A stretch of DNA of 64,000 nt from RYN-428 sp035551995 (lineage in GTDB: Bacteria; Planctomycetota; Phycisphaerae; Tepidisphaerales; Tepidisphaeraceae), in contig DASZME010000083.1 of the NCBI GenBank assembly GCA_035551995.1, forward strand, positions 61,220 through 125,219, given 5' to 3'. Below are positions 53,229-61,668 of this stretch, piece after piece. The notes beneath the pieces were generated by a model. It searched no databases. It was not told the DNA's origin and saw only the letters and a list, made by a program, of their open reading frames with translations. Numbering within the stretch: the stretch's first letter is position 1; every line of letters begins with the position of its first letter. Position numbers and translations under genes: made by a program.

Positions 53229-53456
53229 ACCTTGCGCGATCACGCGCGTTTTTTTTCATACCCTCGCCCGGTACTCCGGGAGAGGGAAGGGTGAGGGTTT
53301 CTTCGACGTGCCGGATTTTCGCTGACTTGCGCCTTTTCAAAAAGCCTTCTCCCCAACCCTCTCCCGGAATACCGGGCGAGGGAGTAGAGCGCGTAGTCAC
53401 GCAAGGCTCTCCCGGATTACCGGGCGAGGGAGAAGAGCGCGTAGTCGCGCAAGGCT
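53229..53456 (+). repeat. Near-palindromic dispersed element, family 1 copy 3, with duplicated right arm
   Basis: The basic unit is 53229-53408 (ends ACCTTGCGCGAT and TCACGCAAGGCT) and aligns closely with copy 1 along its full length. The right arm, CTCTCCCGGAATACCGGGCG onwards, is repeated once more with a 48-bp period (53359-53408 and 53407-53456, 3 differences in 50 bp). This adds a third hairpin. The element ends 2 bp from the trkH stop codon on the opposite strand. The rest of the 487-bp gap holds copy E and no gene. Confidence 0.85.
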
Positions 53457-53458
53457 AT

Positions 53459-54793
53459 TTAACCTACCAATATGTCCGCGTCGCGCGTTTTGGCCAGCCA
53501 CCAGAGGATGGCGATGGGCGTTAATCGTCCCAGCAGCGCAATTACGCCAAGTAGATATAGACCGGGACCGACCATTGAAATTGGATCGTGCGTGTCCTGG
53601 GTGAGTCCGACGTTGCTTAGCGCGCTAAACGTCAGAAAGATCAGCCGATCGGTGGGGATTTGCGGTTGGAGAACGCTCAGGAGCGGGAAACATATGCCGG
53701 CGATCAGAAAGTAAAGCCCGACCCACGCCCCGGCGACGCCGAACGCCCGGTTGACGGGCCTTTTCGCCAGGACGTCGGAGAAGCCGGTGAAGAGCTTCCA
53801 GAGGGTGGTGGTTTTCAATCCTCCGCCGGCGCCGGCGGGGCTGGCGCCGATGATCATCAGCAGCAGGATGAACCAATAAGCCGACTTGGGAAAGCGATGC
53901 AAATACTCGAAGGGCATGCCAAGCGTCCGGGCGTTGAGGGCGGCGGTCGAAGCGGCGACAAACGTCGATCCAACGCCGACGCCGGGATCGATCGTGTTCG
54001 GCGCGGGCTCGCTTTGCGACGCCGTCGCTCCCACAATGGCGGCTTCGTGGTGTAATAGCTGCGATAGAAAGAGCACGGCGGTTGACGCCAGATAGATGGC
54101 GGCCGTCAGCTTGATGACCGTGCGGGTGTGGAGCGAAAGTTTTTTCGTTACACGGATCGCGCGAAAATACAAATCCATCAGCACCGGCAGTCCAAGTCCG
54201 CCCATCACCGATAACGGCAACATTACCCCTTGCACGGACCACGATCGATAACTCGGAAAATAGTGGTGGCCTTTGGCGCTTAGCAGGACGGCGCCGCTGT
54301 TGCCAAAGGCGCAGGCGGATTGGTGGACGAGATCGAAAGCATAGTTGCCGCCCATCGCCGCCGCCCCTACGGCGATCGCCAAAACCTCGGCGACCAGGGC
54401 GGCGGCAATGACCTGCCGATCGTTGAACGGCATTCGCAGCGCCCGCACGCCGGCCAATCCCCCGGCCATCATCGCGAACAAGCTCCCGGCGATCGTCAGG
54501 ATCAGCACGATGGCCGGGCCTTGCGCGCTATCCAGGTTAAAGTCATTAAATCCGATCGATTGTTGAAAGCCGGTGAGCGTGGCGCAGTTGATGCAGAGGA
54601 ATAGTCCGCGATCATAAGTGATTTCCCCGCCGTTGATCATCACGCCCGGCATGCGCAGCCATAGCGAGCACCCGAAGATCAGCAGAAAAAGCGCCGCGGC
54701 CAGCCACACGGTAACGACGGCGCCGGGCTGATCCTGGCGGATCGCTAACGGCGGTACACTTGCGGCGGATTCGGTGACGGCTCCGGCGGGCAC
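53459..54793 (-). CDS. TrkH/KtrB-type cation transporter
   Basis: This is a 444-residue polytopic K+-transport subunit of the SKT superfamily with about 8-10 membrane helices. The four filter loops can be seen: ATLTGF (near 71), FGNSGA (near 164), STAALNARTLG (near 284, weakly conserved) and ALSNVGLTQD (near 391). PAGAGGGLKTTTLW is the characteristic loop after the third repeat. The start is GTG 54793. It is slightly shorter than E. coli TrkH. No TrkA/KtrA partner is in the window. It lies just after hisI on the same strand (6-bp gap), so the two probably share a transcript. It ends 2 bp from a repeat element. Confidence 0.85.
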   Translation of the reverse strand: MPAGAVTESAASVPPLAIRQDQPGAVVTVWLAAALFLLIFGCSLWLRMPGVMINGGEITYDRGLFLCINCATLTGFQQSIGFNDFNLDSAQGPAIVLILTIAGSLFAMMAGGLAGVRALRMPFNDRQVIAAALVAEVLAIAVGAAAMGGNYAFDLVHQSACAFGNSGAVLLSAKGHHYFPSYRSWSVQGVMLPLSVMGGLGLPVLMDLYFRAIRVTKKLSLHTRTVIKLTAAIYLASTAVLFLSQLLHHEAAIVGATASQSEPAPNTIDPGVGVGSTFVAASTAALNARTLGMPFEYLHRFPKSAYWFILLLMIIGASPAGAGGGLKTTTLWKLFTGFSDVLAKRPVNRAFGVAGAWVGLYFLIAGICFPLLSVLQPQIPTDRLIFLTFSALSNVGLTQDTHDPISMVGPGLYLLGVIALLGRLTPIAILWWLAKTRDADILVG

Positions 54794-54799
54794 GTAACC

Positions 54800-55186
54800 T
54801 CACTTTTTATAAACGTCTTGCGGGTCAAACACCTTTTCGCCGACAATTTTCCAATCCGTCCCAAGCTGGTGTTCGCGATAGAAGCAGCTGTAATATCCGT
54901 CGTGGCAAGCCGCTCCTTCCTGTTCGACGTCGATCAAAATCACGTCCTTGTCGCAATCCGTGCGAATTGATTTCACGGTCTGAATATGCCCGCTGCTTTC
55001 CCCCTTGAGCCACAATTTATTACGGCTGCGGCTGAAAAAGTGGGTCTTTCCGGTGGCGACCGTCTTATCCAGCGCATCGCGATTCATCCACGCCATCATC
55101 AGCACCTGCCCGGTAAGGCCGTCTTGAATGATGGCGGGGATCAAGCCGTTTGAATCGAATTTTAAACTATCCAGTTGGGGGTCCAT
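54800..55186 (-). CDS. hisI: Phosphoribosyl-AMP cyclohydrolase
   Basis: HisI opens the adenine ring of phosphoribosyl-AMP in histidine synthesis. The product from ATG 55186 is 128 residues, the normal size of a stand-alone HisI without the HisE domain. The frame is open upstream to 55345, but those residues are unrelated. Family motifs are intact: DGLTGQVLMMAWMN, the ESSGHIQTVKSIRTDCD zinc/metal site, and EQEGAACHDGYYSCFYR with the conserved cysteines. No other his gene is near; the trkH-type gene follows 6 bp later. Confidence 0.95.
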   Translation of the reverse strand: MDPQLDSLKFDSNGLIPAIIQDGLTGQVLMMAWMNRDALDKTVATGKTHFFSRSRNKLWLKGESSGHIQTVKSIRTDCDKDVILIDVEQEGAACHDGYYSCFYREHQLGTDWKIVGEKVFDPQDVYKK

Positions 55187-55328
55187 GCGAGCATTTTTCG
55201 GGCGGGCGGGGCGGTTGTCAATGCTTGACCAATCGGCAAGCCGGAAATCGCCCCCCGCGATTCTCATCTTGGTCGCCGAAATGATTTGCTGCTCCTGACA
55301 CTCTCGTCGCTTCCTTATGCCGAGCAGG

Positions 55329-55677
55329 TCATTGCGACGAAACATCAGGCGGTAGCGACGCGAGAATCGCTGCGATTTGCGGCCTCAGTGCAGGGAGATC
55401 ATTTCGTGCCGTGTCCAACACAATATTCCAATCTACCTTAATCATGGACCATGATGTGGCGCATGCCCTCGATCCGCTTCCATGGAATGTGGCTGTTCTG
55501 ATCTTTTACGGCTCTGGAGACGGTGCAAGCCGCTTCGCCAACGATCATAACATGCCGAAAGATGTGCGACTGAAGCGGCGGGTCGCGATTGAATGCTTCG
55601 CGGTCGGCGGGCAGGTAATGCGCAACTTCGTCGATCGCGTCGAGGATGTCTTGGAGCCGAAGACGAATCGACCTCAT
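55329..55677 (-). pseudogene. HEPN (HepT-like) toxin gene with frameshift
   Basis: The gene starts at ATG 55677 and reads 79 HepT-like codons. They end GMRHIMVHD, which contains the catalytic R73-x4-H78, and then a stop. In another frame the normal C-terminal sequence continues without interruption: KVDWNIVLDTARNDLPALRP, then QIAAILASLPPD and a stop at 55331-55329. A small deletion right after the His therefore breaks the gene. The residue lost at the junction is the Tyr of the RX4HXY motif, which MntA-type antitoxins modify. It overlaps the upstream MNT gene by 4 nt (ATGA). Confidence 0.8.
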
Positions 55678-55960
55678 AGTGGAATCGCCTCCTTGCGGAC
55701 GATCTGGCCAAATCGCCCGTTCAACGCGCCTTCAGAGATCACGTCCACTTCTATCCCCAGCAAGTCGCGCAGATCCATCAGCAATCCGCCCTGATCGAAT
55801 AGGGAACGGCCCGGTTCAAAGCGCACCACCAGATCAAGGTCCAACTCTTCCGTCGCGTCGCCCCTTGCCACCGATCCAAAGATACGCACATCGTGCCCTA
55901 GCACGCGGCCAGACGGGTGATTTCGTCGCGACGTCTTCGGATGTCTTCTTTGGTAATCAT
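55674..55960 (-). pseudogene. MNT nucleotidyltransferase antitoxin gene with frameshift
   Basis: The intact core reads LGHDVRIFGSVARGD and LDLDLVVRFEPGRSLFDQGG, with the GSx10DxD signature of minimal nucleotidyltransferases. The family N-terminus is found in a different frame: ATG 55960, MITKEDIRRRRDEITRLAAC, then a stop. Restoring one base (probably a lost C near 55910) joins them. Alternatively a GTG at 55904 could start a shortened 76-residue protein lacking the first helices. MntA antitoxins AMPylate the Tyr of the partner HEPN toxin. Its partner is also broken. Confidence 0.75.
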
Positions 55961-56012
55961 GGCTGCAGACATTCTAGCGCCACCACTCCCGTTAATCACT
56001 CACGCGGGCTGA

Positions 56013-56034
56013 CGGTAGCGGCTATAAGCTACCG
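56013..56034. repeat. Small hairpin after the SPFH gene
   Basis: CGGTAGC (56013-56019) pairs with GCTACCG (56028-56034) over an 8-nt loop. It begins 6 bp past the SPFH stop on that strand and has no T-run. It could be an mRNA 3'-end structure. Confidence 0.4.
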
Positions 56035-56039
56035 CGACA

Positions 56040-58307
56040 CTACTTCTTCGTCACCACCGTCACCGTATCCCCTTTTTTTCCGTCCGTCTTCGCGGCCGAC
56101 GGGATCGGGAGCGGGAGGTCGCCGGCGGATTGCATGGCTTCCATCGCCTGGCGACTGAGCTTATCGGCCAGCTCCTTCATCACGGAATTTTCGGCGTTGC
56201 CGTCGAAGTGGAAGCCGGATTTCTCCGCGACCATCAGGCTGATCAACGTCCCCAGCACGCCGGGGGCGACGCCGGTGGAAGTGGATTCCGAGCCGACGCC
56301 ATTGCCGCCGGCCATGAACATCTGGCTGGGAACAAGCGGCTGGCTGCTCTTGCTGAGATGCTCGGCTACCAGAGCCAGCGCGTAAAGACGCGGATCGCCG
56401 TAGCTGTTTACTTTCTGCATCAACACCGACGCTTCGGAGATACCAATCTGTAAGAGACGCTGGCCTTCGCCTTTGCCGGCCAGCACGCGCTGCTGGCTCT
56501 CGGCGGTGGCGGTCACCACCATCTGCTCGGCGGCGCGACGGCTTCGCTCCAAATCCGCGTCGGCCATCACCACCTGCTGCTGCGCCTGTTTGCGGGCGCG
56601 AGCCAGATCGGCGTCGCCCTGGTTTTCCGCGATCCGAATCGCGACTTGCGACGCGGTCAGTTCCGTTTGCTTGTTGGCCAGAGCCTGCGCCTCGGACAAC
56701 GTACGCTGCTTGTCGGCGGCTTGGCGCTGGCGCTCGAAGGTTTCCAATTGCTCGATCGACAATTGCCGAATGCGAAGCTGCTCGAGCAACGTCTCGATCT
56801 TACCGGCCGCTTCGGCGGTATCGGGCTTGCCGATCAAGACGTCGACGCATTCGATATCGAACTCGCCAAAACGCCGTTGCAACTCGGCTCGGCTTTCTTT
56901 TTGAATCTCGTCGCGATGCTGCAACAGCTCGAGCATCGTTTTCTTGTGAGCCACGTCGCGGAAATAGGCGCTGAGCATTGGATCGAGCGTCTGGGTGATC
57001 AGCTTTTTGACGTCGCCGAACCGTTGGATAACGCTGGGCGCTTTCATGTAGTCGATGTGAACGACCACGGACAGCGGCAGCAAAGGTTCATAGGCGTCCT
57101 TGGTCACCAGATCGATGCTCTTGAGCGATTCATCGTAGTGATGAGACTCTGATTTTCCGGTCACCCAATGGAGCACGAAGTTGGTGGTCGGTACAAGAAT
57201 GATCTGGCCGGCATAGGTGTTGAAGGGATATTTGCCGGGGCCGAAGGGTTTGTCCCACACGCCGCGTTCGCCCCGGCTGACGCGTTCGCCGTGACGGAAG
57301 GTATCGCCGGAAAGGTCTTTGCCCGGAGGGCCGAAATAGCTGACGACGACGCCGACATAACCGATCGGCACCACCGTCTTGGGTTGCTCTTCGATACTGG
57401 CGAACCAGCGGTTGAGGAAGTAGGTTCCGTCGGTGAGGGGCACATACTGGCGGCCGCGTCGTCCGCCGGCGCGGAGGAAGGCTTCGGGGTCCTGAAAGTT
57501 GTTGTGGTAGTTGGCGTCGCCGGGGTCGTTTCCGACCGACGGCGCGATGATTTCGCCGGGGGAGATCGACGGCCCGTCCTGTACCGTGACGATGCCGATG
57601 CTGTCGACGATGAGGGTCTTGTTGGGCGTAAGCGGGTCCGGCGCCTCGATCGGGCGGCCGATGACGATCGGATCGAATCCTCTCACTTCCTGGATTTCCT
57701 TCTGCCAGCTCACGAGCTTCTGAACTTCATTGCGCACTTCGAGCAGGTGGTAGACGCTGTCTTCGGTGATGACGACAAAGAGGGCGGGATTGATGGCATA
57801 GACGCCTTCGCGCAGGATGGCGCGCTGGCGGCCGCGCTGGCCCTGTGCCATGAACTTGCGGGCGTCTTGAAAGTTATTGGAATCGACGACGCGGGCGAGC
57901 GTCTGGCTCGGTTGAAGCGATTCGCCGTCGCGGGCATAGATATAGGCGATCTTGCCCTGGGGGACGGTGACGAGCGGGGTTTTGTGGATTCGATATTTGA
58001 AGGGCCAGAGCCGGAAGTGCCATCCGCCGCGGAGCAGGTCGGCCTGGTAACCGGCCTCGCCGTTCATGGCGATGATACGCCCATCCTTGACCGATCCGCC
58101 GGCCGACCAGAGTTTTTCGATGACGCCGACGCTGTCGTTGGGAATATATCGGGCGCCGATGAGGGCGGACCCGAACAGGACGACGATCAGGACCAACAGG
58201 ACAAAAGCCCCGAGGATGACCCAGATGCCGACGTCGTCGAAAGCGAGAGAATGGTGCGAGACCGTGAATGACTGAGCCGAATCCGCCAGTAAAATTCCCC
58301 AATTCAT
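56040..58307 (-). CDS. Large SPFH/flotillin-family membrane protein
   Basis: The product is 755 residues. ATG 58307 (MNWGILLADSAQ) was chosen because GAGGTG lies upstream; the frame is open 26 codons further. A membrane helix occupies about 27-50 (VGIWVILGAFVLLVLIVVLF). A duplicated beta module follows: NNFQDARKFMAQGQRGRQRA (about 144-163) and NNFQDPEAFLRAGGRRGRQY (about 269-288). The SPFH domain covers about 310-500 (VPIGYVGVVVSYFG, KSIDLVTKDAYEPLLPLSVV). A long Gln/Ala/Arg coiled coil follows (about 520-660). The tail is Lys/Gly-rich. The size and the extra duplicated module distinguish it from FloA; it is closest in layout to YqiK-like flotillins. A membrane-scaffold role is inferred. Confidence 0.85.
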   Translation of the reverse strand: MNWGILLADSAQSFTVSHHSLAFDDVGIWVILGAFVLLVLIVVLFGSALIGARYIPNDSVGVIEKLWSAGGSVKDGRIIAMNGEAGYQADLLRGGWHFRLWPFKYRIHKTPLVTVPQGKIAYIYARDGESLQPSQTLARVVDSNNFQDARKFMAQGQRGRQRAILREGVYAINPALFVVITEDSVYHLLEVRNEVQKLVSWQKEIQEVRGFDPIVIGRPIEAPDPLTPNKTLIVDSIGIVTVQDGPSISPGEIIAPSVGNDPGDANYHNNFQDPEAFLRAGGRRGRQYVPLTDGTYFLNRWFASIEEQPKTVVPIGYVGVVVSYFGPPGKDLSGDTFRHGERVSRGERGVWDKPFGPGKYPFNTYAGQIILVPTTNFVLHWVTGKSESHHYDESLKSIDLVTKDAYEPLLPLSVVVHIDYMKAPSVIQRFGDVKKLITQTLDPMLSAYFRDVAHKKTMLELLQHRDEIQKESRAELQRRFGEFDIECVDVLIGKPDTAEAAGKIETLLEQLRIRQLSIEQLETFERQRQAADKQRTLSEAQALANKQTELTASQVAIRIAENQGDADLARARKQAQQQVVMADADLERSRRAAEQMVVTATAESQQRVLAGKGEGQRLLQIGISEASVLMQKVNSYGDPRLYALALVAEHLSKSSQPLVPSQMFMAGGNGVGSESTSTGVAPGVLGTLISLMVAEKSGFHFDGNAENSVMKELADKLSRQAMEAMQSAGDLPLPIPSAAKTDGKKGDTVTVVTKK

Positions 58308-58671
58308 ATGGCACCTCGTTGAGTAGTGCCGGTTTTGGGGTCGCGTTTCCGTTGACAGGGGAAATCGGTCGACCTCAACCGACATCGACGGACAATATAA
58401 TACGTCGAATCCGCGATCGACGCGAGTATGTCGCGGTTTGCTGATCGGGATGTTAATGGTTATTTGAAAGCGACTTGCGACAGGTTATCAACGGGCCGTC
58501 GGATTATAGTCGTCGCGGACTTTCGCCTGAGTGGCTCGAATCGTCGGCAATATTTCGGCGTCGCTCCTTGTCATGCGTCCGGCGATTCGAGTCAAATGGC
58601 TCGTTCGACTCCCACCGATCGTACGTGATGGGATTGGCCACTTTGACAATATCGGCACGAAACAGAACCAA
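58308..58671. other. Divergent regulatory region between SPFH and helicase genes
   Basis: This 364-bp gap has TTGACA at 58352-58357 and TATAAT at 58396-58401 on the plus strand, but the 38-bp separation is too large for one promoter. The TATAAT may belong to a promoter with a weak -35. The helicase open frame reaches back to 58531 without helicase similarity. No RNA gene or repeat is seen. Confidence 0.35.
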
Positions 58672-60351
58672 ATGGATACGGAAAAAACCGCGGCGATCGA
58701 AGGATTTGAAAACCTGGGACTTGATCCAAAGCTTCTCGGGACGCTGCGCGAATTGGGATATGAGGAGCCGACCCCGATCCAGCGGGAAGCCATCCCCGCG
58801 CTGCTGACCGGCAAAGACGTGATCGGCCAGGCGGCGACGGGAACGGGGAAGACCGCCGCCTTCGCATTGCCGATGTTGCAGCGCGTGGCGGAAAAGGGAA
58901 AGGGTCGGCCGCAGCCGTCGGCGCTGATTCTAACGCCGACGCGCGAACTGGCGATGCAGGTGGCCGAGGCCATTCACAAGTACGGGCAGAAGCTGAAAGT
59001 CAGCGTGATACCGGTTTACGGCGGGCATTCGTTCGGCCAGCAGCAGCGGATGCTGGAGCGCGGCGTGGACGTGGTCGTCGCCACGCCGGGCCGGGCAGTC
59101 GATCACATTAAGCGCAAGACCCTGGATCTCAGCGGCATTTCGATTCTCACGCTGGATGAAGCGGACGAGATGCTCGATCTCGGATTCGCCGACGATCTGG
59201 AGACGATACTTTCCGAGACGCCGTCGGAACGGCAGACGGTCTTATTTTCAGCGACGCTTCCGCCGCGCATCGCCGGAATGGTCAAGCGGCATTTGAAGGA
59301 TCCGATTCGGATTCAAATCGCCCGCGAGCCGCTGGCCAAGGGAACGGCGCCGAAGGTTCGCCAGACGGCGTACATCATCCCGCGGGCGCGGAAGCTGGAG
59401 GTATTGGGACGGATTCTCGATCTGGAAAATCCAAGCTCGGCGCTGGTCTTCTGCCGAACGCGCACGGAGGTGGACAATCTCACCGAGCGCCTCAGCGCCC
59501 ACGGCTATCGCGCGCAAGCGCTGCACGGCGGGATTTCGCAGGATGATCGAACGCGGGTCATCAAGCGGCTGCGCGAAGGGGCGATCGATCTGGTGATCGC
59601 GACGGACGTGGCGGCGCGGGGATTGGATATCGAGCAACTGGCGCTGGTGGTGAATTACGACGTGCCGGCCACGCCGGATTCTTACGTGCATCGCATCGGC
59701 CGCGTCGGACGGGCGGGGCGGGAGGGCGTGGCCATCACGCTGGCCGACCCGAGAGAATCGCGCCTGCTTCGGCAATTCGAGCTGCAGACCAAGGGAAAGA
59801 TCGGCATCGCGCAGGTTCCGACGGTGGCCGATCTTCGCGCCCGGCGACTGGAATTAACGCAAACGAAACTGCGCGACGCGATCGCCGCCGGCGGATTGGA
59901 CCGATATCGCAACGCGGTGGAATCGATGGCGCGGGAGCATGACCTGATGGATATCGCCATGGCCGCGATGAAATTGGCGCATCATGCGGCGGGGGGAGAT
60001 CGGGAGGATGAGGAAGAAGCCGAGCCCAAAGAATTGGCGCCGGCGCCGCGAGAAGAGCGCGTTCGCGAGCCGCACATGAAGATGGGAAAGATTTATGTGG
60101 GGGCGGGAAAGCTCGCGGGAATTCTGCCGCAGAATCTGGTGGGGGCGATCGCCGGGGGCGTGGGGATCAAGGGTACGTTGATCGGCACGATCGACGTCGC
60201 CGATAAATATTCAACCGTGGAACTTCCCGAACAGCTTATCGAGGATGTGGTCCGCGCGATGAAGAATATCCTGATCAAGGGGAAGCGCGTGGTGGTGCGG
60301 CGGTTTGTCGAAAAAGTCGCTCGGGCGGGCGAGAATTCTGTCCCGGATTAG
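58672..60351 (+). CDS. DEAD-box RNA helicase with DbpA-type RNA-binding domain
   Basis: This 559-residue ATP-dependent RNA helicase resembles DeaD/CsdA. In order: Q motif (about 12-38, with PTPIQREAIPALL), motif I ATGTGKT (55-61), PTRELAMQ, TPGR, motif II LDEADEMLD (near 161), SATLPPR, ARGLD and HRIGRVGRAGREG. A DbpA RNA-binding domain (about 472-550, KMGKIYVGAGKLAGILPQNL) ends the protein. All catalytic motifs are intact. ATG 58672 was chosen as the start because similarity begins 10 residues later. Roles in ribosome assembly or cold adaptation are expected from the family. Confidence 0.95.
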   Translation: MDTEKTAAIEGFENLGLDPKLLGTLRELGYEEPTPIQREAIPALLTGKDVIGQAATGTGKTAAFALPMLQRVAEKGKGRPQPSALILTPTRELAMQVAEAIHKYGQKLKVSVIPVYGGHSFGQQQRMLERGVDVVVATPGRAVDHIKRKTLDLSGISILTLDEADEMLDLGFADDLETILSETPSERQTVLFSATLPPRIAGMVKRHLKDPIRIQIAREPLAKGTAPKVRQTAYIIPRARKLEVLGRILDLENPSSALVFCRTRTEVDNLTERLSAHGYRAQALHGGISQDDRTRVIKRLREGAIDLVIATDVAARGLDIEQLALVVNYDVPATPDSYVHRIGRVGRAGREGVAITLADPRESRLLRQFELQTKGKIGIAQVPTVADLRARRLELTQTKLRDAIAAGGLDRYRNAVESMAREHDLMDIAMAAMKLAHHAAGGDREDEEEAEPKELAPAPREERVREPHMKMGKIYVGAGKLAGILPQNLVGAIAGGVGIKGTLIGTIDVADKYSTVELPEQLIEDVVRAMKNILIKGKRVVVRRFVEKVARAGENSVPD

Positions 60352-60542
60352 CTTCTGTCGATGTGATTACCGGCGCCGCGTCACGCTTGCGTCGTCGCGG
60401 CGCGCCAATCCCCGTGGACGAAAACAGGGCGCGTTTCGTCCGTTCGTGAGGCACACGCCAGTCGCAAGATAGAGCGGTTCAAACCGAAAACCCCAACTTT
60501 TGCCGTAGGCGCTTTCCCGCGCGGGTGGGTAGCTTTCTTTCC

Positions 60543-61037
60543 ATGTGGCGAGGCAAAACTCCACTGATCGTCGCGGTTACGGTTTTGGTTCACTGGATAC
60601 TTTGGCTTGCCTATACCAATAACGTCGGCTTTCGCGAGATGATCGCCGGCGCCGTCGCCGCGGTCATTTCAGCCGTGGGGGCGGCGGTATTTGCCGAGCA
60701 GGGGAACATTTGCTTTCGCTTCCGCCGGCGCGATCTGATTCAGGCCGTCTATCTGCCGTGGTATGCGCTGACGGGGACGTGGGAAGTGTTGCAATCTCTT
60801 GCCAAGCAACTCTTTACCCAGGCGGGCGCACCGAGCTTGATCGCCGCGGTTGCCTTTGACGTTGGGGATGACGATCCGATATGCGCCGGCCGGCGCGCCC
60901 TGGCCGTTTCTTACACGACGATCACGCCTAATTTCGTGGTTCTTGGGATCGTGTACGATCAGCGGCTCCTGCTCTACCACCAAATTCTGCCGGGCGAGGT
61001 TTTAACGATGACCCGGCATCTGGGAGCGCGCCCATGA
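60543..61037 (+). CDS. mrpE: Na+/H+ antiporter subunit E (MrpE/MnhE)
   Basis: This small membrane subunit (164 residues from ATG 60543; GTG 60525 would add 6) has two N-terminal helices (IVAVTVLVHWILWLAYTN, MIAGAVAAVISAVGAAVFAE). The cytosolic E-type domain has AVYLPWYALTGTWEVLQSLA and SYTTITPNFVVLGI. The TxTPG-like SxTTITPN segment is typical of MrpE. It is the first gene of a 3' cluster with overlapping starts; mrpF begins at 61034 inside its stop. The order that follows (F, G, DUF4040, B, C, D) is that of the Mbh-type antiporter modules. Confidence 0.88.
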   Translation: MWRGKTPLIVAVTVLVHWILWLAYTNNVGFREMIAGAVAAVISAVGAAVFAEQGNICFRFRRRDLIQAVYLPWYALTGTWEVLQSLAKQLFTQAGAPSLIAAVAFDVGDDDPICAGRRALAVSYTTITPNFVVLGIVYDQRLLLYHQILPGEVLTMTRHLGARP

Positions 61038-61297
61038 CCGGCGACATGAACGTCTGGCTATGGGCGGCTTTTGCGCTGCTGTTTTCGCTCATTCCCTGCA
61101 TGGTGGTGAGTTTTCGCGGCGACGTGGCCGATCGCCTGATCGGGCTGGAACTGACCAGCGTGCTGGTTACCGTTGAACTGGTCCTCCTGGCCGAGGGGTT
61201 CCACCATCCGTCGTTTTACGATCTGCCGCTGACGCTGGTGCTTCTCAGTTTCGGGGGTGGCATGGTCTTCGCTCGGTTCGTGCAAAGGTGGCTATGA
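61034..61297 (+). CDS. mrpF: Na+/H+ antiporter subunit F (MrpF/MnhF)
   Basis: This 87-residue protein has three membrane helices. The conserved GDVADRLIGLELTSVLVT segment (a variant of RGPTVPDRVVALD) lies between helices 1 and 2. ATGA overlaps join it to mrpE upstream and to mrpG downstream (stop 61295-61297, next ATG 61294), indicating translational coupling. Confidence 0.88.
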   Translation: MTGDMNVWLWAAFALLFSLIPCMVVSFRGDVADRLIGLELTSVLVTVELVLLAEGFHHPSFYDLPLTLVLLSFGGGMVFARFVQRWL

Positions 61298-61668
61298 CGC
61301 ATCATCCGATCATCACTGGAACGCTGCTGGGCGTGGCGGTAGGGCTGGCGATTATTTGCTCCATCGGGCTGATGGCGATGCGTGAATCGTATCAGCGCAT
61401 TCACTTTTCGTCGCCGATCGTGACCCTTTCGATGTTGCTGGTCGTCGTTGCCGTCTTCGTCGAAGAATCGGATTCGCAGGCTCGGATCAAGGTCATTTTG
61501 ATCTACATCCCGATGCTGGTGATGAATTCAATCGTCAATCATGCCACCGCGCGGGCCATTCGTATCCGCCAGGCGGGCCAATGGGAACCAACGGCCCAGG
61601 AAAAGATTCCCGTCGTCGAGAATAAAGGGATCGCCGGCGTCGCTCCCTTTGCGGGAAAGAAATTATGA
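61294..61668 (+). CDS. mrpG: Na+/H+ antiporter subunit G (MrpG/MnhG)
   Basis: This 124-residue protein has three membrane helices and the subunit-G signature MRESYQRIHFSSPIVTLSML, equivalent to the usual R-x-x-Y-x-R-L-H sequence. ATG 61294 overlaps the mrpF stop; GTG 61288 is a less likely start. A 25-residue soluble tail follows the last helix. The stop overlaps the next start (ATGA). Confidence 0.88.
   Translation: MTHHPIITGTLLGVAVGLAIICSIGLMAMRESYQRIHFSSPIVTLSMLLVVVAVFVEESDSQARIKVILIYIPMLVMNSIVNHATARAIRIRQAGQWEPTAQEKIPVVENKGIAGVAPFAGKKL

Noticed and set aside
57168..58271. 367-codon plus-strand open frame inside the SPFH gene
   Set aside because: Antisense shadow rich in Asp/Ala/Gly; the SPFH frame shows domains, the other does not.
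58352..58401. TTGACA and TATAAT as one promoter
   Set aside because: The boxes are 38 bp apart, far outside the usual 16-19 bp.
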